Below are positions 48,698 through 56,877 of a stretch of DNA of 64,000 nucleotides, one piece after another (positions within the stretch are counted from its first letter, which is position 1; every line of letters starts with the position of its first letter). The stretch spans positions 2,645,541 to 2,709,540 of the forward strand of contig NC_016943.1 of assembly GCF_000284015.1 (NCBI RefSeq), given 5' to 3'. The notes under the pieces were generated by a model. It was not told the origin of the DNA and searched no databases. It worked only from the letters and a program-made list of their open reading frames with translations. Source of the stretch: Blastococcus saxobsidens DD2 (GTDB lineage Bacteria > Actinomycetota > Actinomycetes > Mycobacteriales > Geodermatophilaceae). The translations under genes and the position numbers were made by a program.

Positions 48698-49216
48698 CTA
48701 CCCGCCCGTCGTGAGGGTAGCCAACACCGCGGGGTAGGCCTGCTCCGCCGCGGCCCGGAGCTCGGCGTCGGTGCGGTCCTGGACCGGGTGCGGGACCAGC
48801 ACGCACGGCGCCGGGAAGCCGAGCGCCGCGCCCTGCAGCCGGGCCGCCTCGGCGAATGCCTCGCTGGCGAGGAAGACTCCGACCACGCCGCGGCGCTCGA
48901 GATCAGCGATGTCGTGCACACTGCACGACGTGCACGAGCCCTAATCGGCCAGCGCCTCGATGACCACCTCGCACTGCTCGGCGATCTCGTGCCGCAGGTC
49001 CACCGGGGCGGTCCGGGCGAAGGTCGGCTTGCGGTACCGGCGCACCCGCGCGCCGTCCGCGGTCAGCAGCTCCTCGAGCCGGTCGAGGACGACGTCGCCG
49101 CGAGCCTTGCTGATGTCGAGCAGGCCGACGCTGCGGCCCCGGAGCGATGTCGGGCGGGGCAGCAGCTCCCGGGCCGACGTCCGCCGCTCGCCGGTGGGAT
49201 CCAGGACGGTCCTCAT
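48698..49216 (-). CDS. UGSC-family selenoprotein with UAG-encoded selenocysteine
   Basis: The frame encodes 172 residues if the internal TAG at 48941-48943 is read as selenocysteine. Before it comes VDLRHEIAEQCEVVIEALAD. After it come GSCTSCSVHDIADLERRG, VGVFLASEAFAEAARLQGAA and VLVPHPVQDRTDAELRAAAE. The TAG falls exactly where this family has Sec (UGSC motif) or Cys, and both flanks are uninterrupted family sequence. A hairpin starts 11 nt after the TAG, the spacing of bacterial SECIS elements. The true stop (48698-48700) is also TAG, so recoding must depend on context. UAG-directed Sec has been shown experimentally in Geodermatophilus and Blastococcus. The family is thought to be redox-active, but the reaction is unknown. 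The ATG overlaps the stop of the thioredoxin-domain gene by 4 bp. The alternative is a nonsense-mutated pseudogene. Confidence 0.85.
48911..48929 (-). promoter_or_regulatory. putative bacterial SECIS hairpin of the UGSC gene
   Basis: Inside the coding frame, GTCGTGCA and TGCACGAC form a perfect 8-bp stem around GTG; with the closing A-T pair open, the apical loop reads AGTGT and contains the GU expected for SelB recognition. The stem starts 11 nt after the TAG, matching the distance in E. coli fdhF. SelB must bind such an element to deliver Sec-tRNA. Confidence 0.7.
48941..48943 (-). other. UAG codon read as selenocysteine (candidate recoding site)
   Basis: On the minus strand the codons read GCC-GAT-TAG-GGC-TCG-TGC, that is A-D-[TAG]-G-S-C, aligning the amber codon with U of the UGSC motif. 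Reading it as a true stop would leave a 91-residue fragment lacking the active site. Confidence 0.8.
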
Positions 49217-50610
49217 GCGTGCACCTCTCTGGTCACCGGGGCGCTCCCGGTCTTCCCGGACACCCAGCCGCCGACGATCGCACTGAACAGCCCCGCGTCG
49301 CCGCCGGCGTGCGCCACCAGCAGGCCGCCGGGGCGGAACTTGGGCAGCTCGCTGCCGGCCAGGGCGGCCGGCACCCCCTCGGCCATGCCCCCGGCCCCGC
49401 GCACCAGCTCGTCGGCGGGGAGGGTGAGCAGGTCGTCGAGCTCGGCGAGCAGGCGGGCACGGTCCCAGCCGGCCTCGCGGAACACCCGGCCGTGCTCCGG
49501 CGAGACGACGAGCATGGCGTCGAACCCCATCGGCAGCTTGGGGTGGGCGTTGACCCGCAGGCAGGCCGCGAACGTGCGGGCGAGCGACCCGGGCTCGCGG
49601 CTGAGCTGGTCCACCACCGGCTGCACGCCCGACCCGGCGAAGACGGTCACCGCGTTCCCCGGCACACCCCGGTCGGCGGCGAGCGGGGCGAACGGGCTGT
49701 CCTGCTCCCGCTCGGCGAAGCAGAAGGTGAACTTGCCGGGGTTGCCCAGCGTGGCCCGGTCCACCTCACCGGGGCGCCCGCCCCCGACGTTGCGCACCAC
49801 CAGCTGGAGCGCCCGGCCGATCGTGGCGTTGGCGCGGTTGCCCTGCCCGAGCGCGTTGACCCCGCCGTTCATGCCGATCCGCTCGGCCACCGGCCCGTTC
49901 ACCACCACGACGGGCCCGGAGAAGTACGTGGTCGCCAGCAGCCCGTGCAGCGCGAACTCCTCCGCGGACGCCGCCTCCAGCGCGGCCAGCACGACCGGCA
50001 GGTGCTCCGGCAGGCACCCGGCCATCACCGCGTTGACCGCCACCTTCTCCACGGTGCACTCGACGAGGTCGGGCGGCACGACGGCGACCACCTCGCCCGG
50101 GTCGCGGGTCGTCCCCCGCAGCATCCGCAGCACCCGTTCCGGCGTGGGCGGCACCACCGGCAGCCCGTCGGTCCAGCCGCGGTCGAACAGCGCCTCGTGC
50201 TCGTCCTCCAGGTCGGCCAGCTCCACCCGGCGGCTGGCCAGGCCGCTGCCGCCGTACCGGGCCTCCAGGGCGTCGATCCGGAAGGGGTCCACCGACAGCG
50301 ATCCGCAGCCGGGCCGGTGCTCGGGCAGCCCCTCCCCCAGGTCGGGCACCCCGGTGAGCTCCGCCCACTGCTCCCGGCTCCACCCGACCACGCGCGCCGT
50401 CTCCGCGCCGCCCTCCACGCGCAGGAGCGTGGGAACGGTCTCGACACCCAGGCGGTAGGACAGCTCCAGCTCGGTGTCGTCGCCGTCGAACCACCCGGCG
50501 TCGTCCTGGCACCACACGGCCGCACCCAGCTGCCGCAGGACCGGCTCGACGAGGACGCACGTGGGGCAGTCGTGTTTGACCACGGCCACGAGGCCGTCCG
50601 GGAGCCGCAC
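49213..50610 (-). CDS. thioredoxin-domain protein fused to UGSC-associated domain
   Basis: About 465 residues. The first 90 form a thioredoxin fold: LVAVVKHDCPTCVLVEPVLR with a CPTC redox pair and LGVETVPTLLRVEGG with the cis-proline. The remainder is a large domain I cannot name (ALFDRGWTDGLPVVPPTPER; VAVNAVMAGCLPEHLPVVLA; NGGVNALGQGNRANATIGRA; RVNAHPKLPMGFDAMLVVSP), to my knowledge found beside UGSC-type genes. The start is the GTG at 50610, where homology begins; the open frame is longer but reads as low-complexity upstream. Its stop overlaps the UGSC start (ATGA), implying coupled translation and a shared redox role. No signal peptide is present, so it acts in the cytoplasm. Confidence 0.75.
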   Translation of the reverse strand: MRLPDGLVAVVKHDCPTCVLVEPVLRQLGAAVWCQDDAGWFDGDDTELELSYRLGVETVPTLLRVEGGAETARVVGWSREQWAELTGVPDLGEGLPEHRPGCGSLSVDPFRIDALEARYGGSGLASRRVELADLEDEHEALFDRGWTDGLPVVPPTPERVLRMLRGTTRDPGEVVAVVPPDLVECTVEKVAVNAVMAGCLPEHLPVVLAALEAASAEEFALHGLLATTYFSGPVVVVNGPVAERIGMNGGVNALGQGNRANATIGRALQLVVRNVGGGRPGEVDRATLGNPGKFTFCFAEREQDSPFAPLAADRGVPGNAVTVFAGSGVQPVVDQLSREPGSLARTFAACLRVNAHPKLPMGFDAMLVVSPEHGRVFREAGWDRARLLAELDDLLTLPADELVRGAGGMAEGVPAALAGSELPKFRPGGLLVAHAGGDAGLFSAIVGGWVSGKTGSAPVTREVHA

Positions 50611-50937
50611 GCTCGCGACCGTAACCCAGTTCCCGGTCCCTGGCGCATCCGCCCACCGGGGCTCCGGGCGAACCTCCGGGGACGGCCCCACCCGGCCGCG
50701 CCGTGAGCACGCGAGGGGCCGCATGCTGGGCTCCACGTGGGCGGTGCGGTGCCGAGCCAGCCGCCGACGCGCGGGCGAGCGGCCTCCGGACCTGCTCGAC
50801 GGCTGACCGGACGCCGCGCCGGCGAACCGGTCACGAGGGCCCCCGGCAAGGGAAGGATTCCGCAGAAAGTCCAGCGGGAACGCTCAAGCTTCTCCGGCCT
50901 GAACCGATGCCATGGCAACGGCCAGAGGAGGCATGCG
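50611..50937. other. 327-bp divergent intergenic region
   Basis: No gene is supported. It holds the promoters of the thioredoxin/UGSC unit on one side and of the diguanylate cyclase on the other. Near the cyclase a FliA-like element is visible (50883-50909). The rest is GC-rich without an evident repeat. Confidence 0.4.
50883..50909 (+). promoter_or_regulatory. candidate sigma-28 (FliA)-like promoter of the diguanylate cyclase gene
   Basis: CTCA (50883-50886) and CCGATG (50904-50909), 17 nt apart, resemble the CTCA-N15-17-GCCGAA/T promoters described for motile actinobacteria. The cyclase GTG starts 29 bp later with a separate AGGAGG site. The match is short, and a similar pair occurs by chance elsewhere in the window. 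Confidence 0.3.
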
Positions 50938-52425
50938 GTGTCGAGAGGTACCGGGAGCAAGCCCACGAAGGGACGCACCACGGGCGCGCTGGTGCTGTCC
51001 GGCCTGCTGGTCGGGGTCATGGGCGTGCTGGGCCTCGTGTCCACGCACAGCGCCGGGGCGCTCGCGATCGACCAGCACCGGGAGGACCGGGTCGACCAGA
51101 CCCGTGTGCTCGGCCAGCTGACCGCCCAGACGGTGCGGAACGCCTTCCACCAGCTGGCCGCTGTCCTGGCGCTCCAGGACGAGGACGGCGTCCCACCCTT
51201 CAGCGCCGAACCGGGGAACGGACCGGCGGCGGACCGGGACACGGCGCGGGTGCGGAGGATCGTCGAGATGTCGGCCGGCGCGATGGAACTCGGCGCGGCG
51301 GTCTTCAACACCCGCGGCCAGGTCGTCGCCTCCTACTCCCCGACCGGCGCGTCCGCCTCGCCCACCGATCCAGGGTTCCGGCCGCTGGTCACGGCGGCCA
51401 CAGATCCGGGCGCCGGCCGGATCCCGATCTCCGGGATCGTGACCATCGACGACGAGCCGGCTCTCGCGCTGGGCGCGCCGGCGACGCTGTCCGACGGCAC
51501 GTCGGGCCTGTTCGTCTGCTTCTGGTCGGCCCGCAGCACCACGACGGAGTTCTTCACCGCCGGGGAGGGCGAGGGCTGGATCGTCGACGCGGAGGGGCTG
51601 GTCGTCGGCGCGCCGGACCCTGCGCTGATCGGCACATCGCTGCCCTATCCCGCGGCGTTGCAGGCCGCTCGGTCCGGCGGGGACCACGGCATCGTGGACA
51701 CCGACGACGGCGGGACCGACCACGTCAGCGCCTGGCAGGACATCGACGGCACCACCTGGACGGTCCTGAACGTGCAGACGCGGGACGCCTTCCAGGGCCA
51801 CCTGGAACGCGCGAGCCTGCGCACGGAGCTGCTCGTGCTCGGCATGCTGCTGACGACCGGTACGGCGCTGGTCGTGCTGAGCCGCCGCCGCGAGCGGGCC
51901 ATGGCCGTCATCGCCTCGACCGACGAGCTCACGAGGATCCACAACCGGCGTGGCTGGTTCGAGCTGGCGGAACAGGAGCTCGCCCGCGCCGCCCGGGCCG
52001 GTGAGACGCGGCTCGCCGTCTTTCTCGACCTGGACGGGCTCAAGCAGGTCAACGACGTCCTGGGTCACGAGGAGGGCGACCGAGCCATCGCGTCGGCCGC
52101 AGCCGTCCTGCGGGCGGCGTGCCGGTCGGGTGACGTCCTCGGCCGTCTCGGCGGGGACGAGTTCGTCGTCCTGCTGGGCGACGGCGCGGACGCGGCGGTG
52201 GCGCGCCGGCGGGTGCACGAGGCCCTCGACGACTTCAACGCCGGATCGAGCGCCGCCTTCGAGCTCCGCTTCTCCATCGGCGCCGAGCCGTGGGACCCCG
52301 AGCGTCCGTGCTCGGTGGAGGACCTGGTCCGGCGCGCCGACGAGCGGATGTACGCCGACAAGCAGTCACGGACCGACCGCTACGACAACCTCATCCGAGT
52401 GCCGGCCAAGGTCCCGGTCGGCTGA
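50938..52425 (+). CDS. membrane-bound diguanylate cyclase (GGDEF) with periplasmic sensor
   Basis: The 495-residue protein has an N-terminal membrane helix (GALVLSGLLVGVMGVLGLVS), an extracytoplasmic sensor of about 270 residues resembling a dCache/PAS fold (AMELGAAVFNTRGQVVASYS), a second helix (TELLVLGMLLTTGTALVVLS) and a GGDEF domain: ASTDELTRIHNRRGWFELAE, VFLDLDGLKQVNDVLGHEEG and the intact active-site loop VLGRLGGDEFVVLLGDG near residue 405. It should make c-di-GMP from two GTP in response to an external signal. No RxxD inhibitory site is clear. The GTG at 50938 follows AGGAGG. The 3' end overlaps the convergent TetR gene by 35 bp. Confidence 0.9.
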   Translation: MSRGTGSKPTKGRTTGALVLSGLLVGVMGVLGLVSTHSAGALAIDQHREDRVDQTRVLGQLTAQTVRNAFHQLAAVLALQDEDGVPPFSAEPGNGPAADRDTARVRRIVEMSAGAMELGAAVFNTRGQVVASYSPTGASASPTDPGFRPLVTAATDPGAGRIPISGIVTIDDEPALALGAPATLSDGTSGLFVCFWSARSTTTEFFTAGEGEGWIVDAEGLVVGAPDPALIGTSLPYPAALQAARSGGDHGIVDTDDGGTDHVSAWQDIDGTTWTVLNVQTRDAFQGHLERASLRTELLVLGMLLTTGTALVVLSRRRERAMAVIASTDELTRIHNRRGWFELAEQELARAARAGETRLAVFLDLDGLKQVNDVLGHEEGDRAIASAAAVLRAACRSGDVLGRLGGDEFVVLLGDGADAAVARRRVHEALDDFNAGSSAAFELRFSIGAEPWDPERPCSVEDLVRRADERMYADKQSRTDRYDNLIRVPAKVPVG

Positions 52426-53074
52426 CCGGTCCCCTGCGGTTCGTACGGCCGGCCGGGCCGGGGCGCGCGGAGGTGCGCAGCCCGTCGAACATGGTGGCGA
52501 CCAGCGCGTCGGCCACGGCCGTCGCGTCGAGCCCGCCGTCGGGGCGGTACCACTCGGTGAGGGAGTTGACCGCGCCGAACAGCAACCGGCTGGTGACGGC
52601 GGGATCGACGTCGGGCCGGACGTCGCCCTCCTCCTCCGCGGCGCGCACCAGCCCGGTGACCAGCCGATCGAACTCGCGCCGCCGCGCCAGCGCCTCCTGC
52701 TCGACCGGCGAGTTGCCGCGCACCCGCAGCAGCAGGGTCACGAACGGCAGTTCCCGGGTGAGCACCCGGACCGATCCGCGGACGACGTGCTCCAGCCGTT
52801 CGATCGCCGGCCCGCCGGTGGCGCCCGGTTCGCGGGTGACCGCGAACAGCGCGTCCAGGGCCCGGTCGAGGGCCAGCCGCAGCAGCTCTCCCTTGCCCGG
52901 CACGTGGTGGTAGATCGCGGACTTGCTGACGCCGGCCCGGGTGGCGAGCTCCTCCATGGTCGTGGCGTCGTAGCCGCGCTCGTTGAACACCGCGACGGCG
53001 ACCCCGAGCAGCGAGTCCAGCGAGTGGCCCGGACGACCCCGCCGGGCCGGACCGGCGTTCCCGGGACGCGTCAT
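52391..53074 (-). CDS. paaR: TetR-family regulator, probable phenylacetate repressor (PaaR-like)
   Basis: The 227-residue protein has a basic N-terminus and the TetR DNA-binding domain ([40 protein letters not shown]), followed by a helical ligand domain. Its ATG overlaps the paaK stop (ATGA), so it is made from the paaK transcript. A perfect palindrome in the paaK/paaA divergent promoter fits a TetR operator, and homologous PaaR proteins in other bacteria release such sites when phenylacetyl-CoA is present. This gives a simple feedback: the ligase PaaK makes the inducer that opens both arms. The symbol is by context and homology class rather than full comparison. Confidence 0.85.
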   Translation of the reverse strand: MTRPGNAGPARRGRPGHSLDSLLGVAVAVFNERGYDATTMEELATRAGVSKSAIYHHVPGKGELLRLALDRALDALFAVTREPGATGGPAIERLEHVVRGSVRVLTRELPFVTLLLRVRGNSPVEQEALARRREFDRLVTGLVRAAEEEGDVRPDVDPAVTSRLLFGAVNSLTEWYRPDGGLDATAVADALVATMFDGLRTSARPGPAGRTNRRGPVSRPGPWPALG

Positions 53075-54408
53075 GCGCGCTCGCGCAGGTCGGTCAGCCG
53101 CTTGAGCTTGCCCAGCGAACGCTCCAGCGTCTCCGGATCGACCACGACCACCTCCACGCTGGTCCCGACGCCGTCCTTGACCGCCTGCGCGACCTCGGCG
53201 GCGGCGGCCGGACGGCGCGGGGCCGGGCAGTCGGGCCGCGCCTCCACCCGGACCGTGAGGTGGTCCATCCGGCCACGGGTGCTCAGCTCCAGGGCGAAGT
53301 GCGGCGAGAGACCGGGGGTGCGCAGCACCACCTCCTCGATCTGGGTCGGGAAGAGGTTCACCCCGCGCAGGATGATCATGTCGTCGGTGCGGCCGGTGAT
53401 CTTCTCCATCCGGCGCATGCCGGGGCGGGCGGTGCCCGGCAGCAGCCGGGTCAGGTCGCGGGTGCGGTAGCGGACGACCGGCATCGCCTCCTTGGTCAGC
53501 GAGGTGAGCACGAGCTCCCCCTGCTCCCCGTCGGGCAGCACCTCGCCGGTGACCGGGTCGATGACCTCCGGGTAGAAGTGGTCCTCCCAGATGTGCAGGC
53601 CGTCCTTGGTCTCCACGCACTCCTGGGAGACCCCCGGCCCCATGACCTCGGACAGGCCGTAGATGTCGACGGCATGGATGTCCATGCGGTCCTCGATCTC
53701 CCGGCGCATCTGCTCGGTCCAGGGCTCCGCGCCGAGGATGCCGATCTCCAGGCCGGATGCCCGTGGGTCCAGCCCCTGCCGCTCGAACTCGTCGATCACG
53801 GTGAGCAGGTAGGACGGCGTCACCATGATGATCCGCGGCGCGAAGTCGGTGATCAGCTGGACCTGGCGCGGGGTCATGCCCCCGGAGACGGGGACGACCG
53901 TGCAGCCGAGCTTCTCCCCGCCGTAGTGGGCGCCGAGGCCGCCGGTGAACAGGCCGTATCCGTAGGCGTTGTGCAGCCGGTCGCCGGCGCGGCCGCCCGC
54001 GGCCCGGATGGAGCGCGCCATCAGCGCCGCCCAGGTGTCCAGGTCCCCCTCGGTGTACCCGACCACCGTGGGCCGGCCGGTGGTACCGGACGAGGCGTGC
54101 ACGCGGCGGACCTGGTCCTGCGGAACGGCGAACATGCCGAACGGGTAGTTCTCGCGGAGGTCGGCCTTGCCGGTCGTGGGGAATGCGGCGAGGTCGGGCA
54201 GCTCCCGGCAGTCGTCGGGGTGCACCCCGGCCGCGTCGAACGCCCGCCGGTGGTGCGGCACGTTGTCGTAGGCGTGCCGCAGGGTCCACCGCAGCCGTTC
54301 GAGCTGCCGGGCGCGGAGCTCGTCGACCGGCATCCGCTCGGCGGGATCGAGGAGGGCGGGGTCGGGTGCGGCCCCGAGCCGGCGCGTGCTGTCGGTCGTC
54401 GTCATCAT
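53071..54408 (-). CDS. paaK: phenylacetate-CoA ligase
   Basis: The 445-residue adenylate-forming enzyme has the PaaK phosphate loop [20 protein letters not shown] near residue 105, the substrate region [20 protein letters not shown], the A5 motif [20 protein letters not shown], the A7 aspartate in [11 protein letters not shown] and the hinge region [20 protein letters not shown]. The C-terminal domain ends with a Lys-rich [13 protein letters not shown] carrying the adenylation lysine. It activates phenylacetate to phenylacetyl-CoA using ATP, the first step of the pathway. It is divergent from paaABCDE and shares a promoter region with the palindromic operator. Confidence 0.95.
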   Translation of the reverse strand: MMTTTDSTRRLGAAPDPALLDPAERMPVDELRARQLERLRWTLRHAYDNVPHHRRAFDAAGVHPDDCRELPDLAAFPTTGKADLRENYPFGMFAVPQDQVRRVHASSGTTGRPTVVGYTEGDLDTWAALMARSIRAAGGRAGDRLHNAYGYGLFTGGLGAHYGGEKLGCTVVPVSGGMTPRQVQLITDFAPRIIMVTPSYLLTVIDEFERQGLDPRASGLEIGILGAEPWTEQMRREIEDRMDIHAVDIYGLSEVMGPGVSQECVETKDGLHIWEDHFYPEVIDPVTGEVLPDGEQGELVLTSLTKEAMPVVRYRTRDLTRLLPGTARPGMRRMEKITGRTDDMIILRGVNLFPTQIEEVVLRTPGLSPHFALELSTRGRMDHLTVRVEARPDCPAPRRPAAAAEVAQAVKDGVGTSVEVVVVDPETLERSLGKLKRLTDLRERA

Positions 54409-54483
54409 CGGCCGTCCCCTCGGACGTCGGCCCGGACCGGTCGGCCGGACCGCTTGTGCGGTTCCGTGTCACGGGTCACACTA

Positions 54484-54505
54484 TTACCGACCGATCGGTC
54501 GGTAA
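54484..54505. promoter_or_regulatory. perfect 22-bp palindrome, probable PaaR operator
   Basis: TTACCGACCGA followed directly by TCGGTCGGTAA is an exact inverted repeat between the paaK and paaA starts, 24 bp before the paaA ATG. It matches the ACCGACCG-CGGTCGGT type recognised by PaaR repressors. A TATTAC element overlaps its left edge, so bound repressor could cover a -10 region. Confidence 0.8.
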
Positions 54506-54528
54506 ATGCCGCCCACTGGAGGAGCCCG

Positions 54529-55506
54529 ATGTCCGCACCCGCCCTGGAACGGCCCCGTGCCGACGGCCCCCCGGATCCCGCCGCCCTTCAGGAGCGGTTC
54601 GACGCCACCATCGCGGCCGGCCAGCGGATCGAGCCGCGCGACTGGATGCCCGGGGGCTACCGGAAGACGCTGATCCGCCAGATCGCCCAGCACGCCCACT
54701 CCGAGATCATCGGCATGCAACCCGAGGGTGACTGGCTGCTGGCCGCACCCAGCCTCCGCCGCAAGGCGATCCTGCTGGCCAAGGTGCAGGACGAGGCCGG
54801 GCACGGCATGTACCTGTATGCGGCGGCCGAGACCCTCGGCGCGGATCGGGCCGACCTGACCGACAAGCTGATCGAGGGCCGGCAGAAGTACAGCTCGATC
54901 TTCAACTACCCGACGCTCAACTACGCCGACGTCGGGGTCATCGGCTGGCTCGTCGACGGCGCGGCGATCTGCAACCAGGTGCCGCTGTGCCGCTCCTCCT
55001 ACGGCCCCTACGCCCGGGCGATGATCCGCATCTGCAAGGAGGAGTCCTTCCACCAGCGGCAGGGCTACGAGCTGCTGATGACGATGATGCGCGGCACCCC
55101 CGAGCAGCGGGCGATGGTGCAGGACGCCGTCGACCGGTGGTGGTGGCCCTCGCTGATGATGTTCGGCCCGCCCGACGAGGACAGCCCCAACTCCGCGCAG
55201 TCCATGGCCTGGGGCATCAAGCGGCACGGCAACGACGAGTTGCGCCAGCGCTACGTGGACATGTCGGTGCCGCAGGCCGCGTTCCTGGGCGTCACGCTGC
55301 CCGACCCGGAGATCGCCTGGGACGCCGAGACCGGGCACTACCGGTTCGGCCGGATCGACTGGGCCGAGTTCAAACGGGTGATCAGCGGCGACGGCCCGGC
55401 CAACGCGGAGCGGATCGCCCGCCGGCGGGCCGCCCGCGACGACAACGCCTGGGTGGTCGAGGCGGCCACTTCCTACGCGCAGAAGCAGGCGGAGGCGGCG
55501 GCATGA
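54529..55506 (+). CDS. paaA: phenylacetyl-CoA epoxidase catalytic subunit
   Basis: The 325-residue protein carries the diiron ferritin-like core of Paa[21 protein letters not shown] with the first E-x2-H pair, [20 protein letters not shown] with the second, and the conserved [20 protein letters not shown]. It binds the substrate phenylacetyl-CoA and, with PaaBCDE, uses O2 and NADPH to make the ring-1,2-epoxide. GGAGGAG precedes the ATG. It is first in a five-gene operon, and its stop overlaps the paaB ATG by 4 bp. Confidence 0.96.
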   Translation: MSAPALERPRADGPPDPAALQERFDATIAAGQRIEPRDWMPGGYRKTLIRQIAQHAHSEIIGMQPEGDWLLAAPSLRRKAILLAKVQDEAGHGMYLYAAAETLGADRADLTDKLIEGRQKYSSIFNYPTLNYADVGVIGWLVDGAAICNQVPLCRSSYGPYARAMIRICKEESFHQRQGYELLMTMMRGTPEQRAMVQDAVDRWWWPSLMMFGPPDEDSPNSAQSMAWGIKRHGNDELRQRYVDMSVPQAAFLGVTLPDPEIAWDAETGHYRFGRIDWAEFKRVISGDGPANAERIARRRAARDDNAWVVEAATSYAQKQAEAAA

Positions 55507-55868
55507 CCGACGTGACGGCGGAAGGCGGCCACGGCGCCGTCCCCACCGGGGCCGGGGTACCGGTCGAGCCCAGGCCGGCGCTGAGCCGCCGGGACTGGCC
55601 GCTGTACGAGGTGTTCGTCCGCGGCAAGCGCGGGCTCAACCACGTGCACGTCGGCTCGCTGCACGCCCCGGACGACGAGATGGCCGTGCACGCCGCCCGC
55701 GACGTCTACACCCGCCGCAACGAGGGCGTGAGCATCTGGGTGGTCAAGTCCGCCGACATCACCGCCTCCAGCCCGGACGAGAAGGACCCCATGTTCGCGC
55801 CGAGCGGCGACAAGGTCTACCGGCACCCCACGTTCTACGAGATCCCCGAGGGCGTTCCCCACATGTGA
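55503..55868 (+). CDS. paaB: phenylacetyl-CoA epoxidase subunit PaaB
   Basis: The 121-residue protein contains the PaaB core [20 protein letters not shown] and [20 protein letters not shown], then [19 protein letters not shown] at its end. PaaB bridges PaaAC pairs in the multimeric epoxidase. The ATG overlaps paaA's stop. An N-terminal extension of about 25 Gly/Ala/Pro-rich residues precedes the conserved part. Confidence 0.95.
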   Translation: MTDVTAEGGHGAVPTGAGVPVEPRPALSRRDWPLYEVFVRGKRGLNHVHVGSLHAPDDEMAVHAARDVYTRRNEGVSIWVVKSADITASSPDEKDPMFAPSGDKVYRHPTFYEIPEGVPHM

Positions 55869-55875
55869 GAGGACC

Positions 55876-55923
55876 CCCTCTCCCCCCACCCCCTCGGTCC
55901 GCGGGGAAGGGGCCCCGAGAGGG
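55876..55923 (+). promoter_or_regulatory. intercistronic hairpin between paaB and paaC
   Basis: CCCTCTC (55876-55882) can pair with GAGAGGG (55917-55923), and inner C-tracts and G-tracts add further pairing. It lies in the only gap of the operon, 97 bp between paaB and paaC, and could tune relative subunit expression or RNA stability. It could also be partial termination; the evidence is structural only. Confidence 0.35.
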
Positions 55924-55965
55924 AGCCGACGGCTGATCACGCGGAGCATGGAGAGGAACCCTGCG

Positions 55966-56877
55966 ATGGGTCACGAGGAGACCGTCTACGACGCGCTGGA
56001 CTCCGCCCACGACGGCGACGGGCACTGGGCGTTCGGTACCGGGTTCGACGAGCCGCTGGCGGGGGTGGACACCACCGTTCCCGAGGGCATCGACCCGGCC
56101 GATCTCGGCGCGTACTGCCTGATGCTGGGTGACGACGCCCTGGTGCTGGCCCAGCGCCTGATGCAGTGGGTGACCTCCTCCCCCGAGCTCGAGGAGGAGG
56201 TCGCGGTCGCCAACGTCGCGCTCGACCTGCTCGGTCAGGCCCGGCTGCTGCTCGCCCGCGCCGGTTCGGTCGGCGTGCTGGGGCGCAGCCGCGACCACGC
56301 CACCGCGAGCATCGCCGACGAGGACGCACTGGCCTACTTCCGCGACCCCGACGAGTTCCGCAGCACCGGCCTGGTCGATGCGCCCAACGGCGACTTCGCG
56401 CAGACGATGGTCCGGCTCCTGGTCGCCGCCACGGTGCGGCTGGCGGTGTTCGCCCGGCTCCGCGGGTCCCGCGATCCGGTCCTGGCCGCGATCGCCGCCA
56501 AGGGCGTCAACGAGCTCGCCTACCACCGGGACCACGCCGCCCGCTGGGTGATCCGACTGGGCGACGGCACGGCGGAGTCCCACCGCCGGGCGCGGGACGG
56601 GGTCGATGCCGTGTGGCCGCTGCTGGCCGACCTCTTCACCGCGACCGACGTCGAGCAGCGGCTCAGCACCGCCGGTGTCGCCGTCGACCCGGCGGACGTC
56701 CGCGCGGAGGTGCGATCGGTGCTCGGCGAGGTGCTCGACCGGGCCACGCTGCCGGTGCCGGCCTGGCCGGCGGACGCAGCCCCGCAGGGCCGCGCCGGCC
56801 GGCACGGCCCCGAGCTTCCCGACCTGCTGGCCACGCTGCAGGGCCTGGCCCGGGCGCACCCGGCGGCCACGTGGTGA
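55966..56877 (+). CDS. paaC: phenylacetyl-CoA epoxidase subunit PaaC
   Basis: The 303-residue helical protein has the ferritin-like fold of PaaC (LGAYCLMLGDDALVLAQRLM; EEEVAVANVALDLLGQARLL; IAAKGVNELAYHRDHAARWV). The E-x2-H second site is partly preserved (E-LAYHRDH), but PaaC is a structural partner that stabilises PaaA rather than a catalyst. The start at 55966 has GGAGAGG 9 nt upstream; an in-frame ATG 18 nt earlier would place that site within coding. The stop overlaps the paaD GTG by 4 bp. Confidence 0.94.
   Translation: MGHEETVYDALDSAHDGDGHWAFGTGFDEPLAGVDTTVPEGIDPADLGAYCLMLGDDALVLAQRLMQWVTSSPELEEEVAVANVALDLLGQARLLLARAGSVGVLGRSRDHATASIADEDALAYFRDPDEFRSTGLVDAPNGDFAQTMVRLLVAATVRLAVFARLRGSRDPVLAAIAAKGVNELAYHRDHAARWVIRLGDGTAESHRRARDGVDAVWPLLADLFTATDVEQRLSTAGVAVDPADVRAEVRSVLGEVLDRATLPVPAWPADAAPQGRAGRHGPELPDLLATLQGLARAHPAATW

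Noticed and set aside
48698..49216. Reading the UGSC locus as two short separate genes or as a simple nonsense pseudogene
   Set aside because: The only lesion is a TAG at the exact Sec position with a SECIS-like hairpin at the right spacing; the lineage is known to use UAG for Sec. The GTG at 48919 lies in the conserved motif without its own ribosome site.
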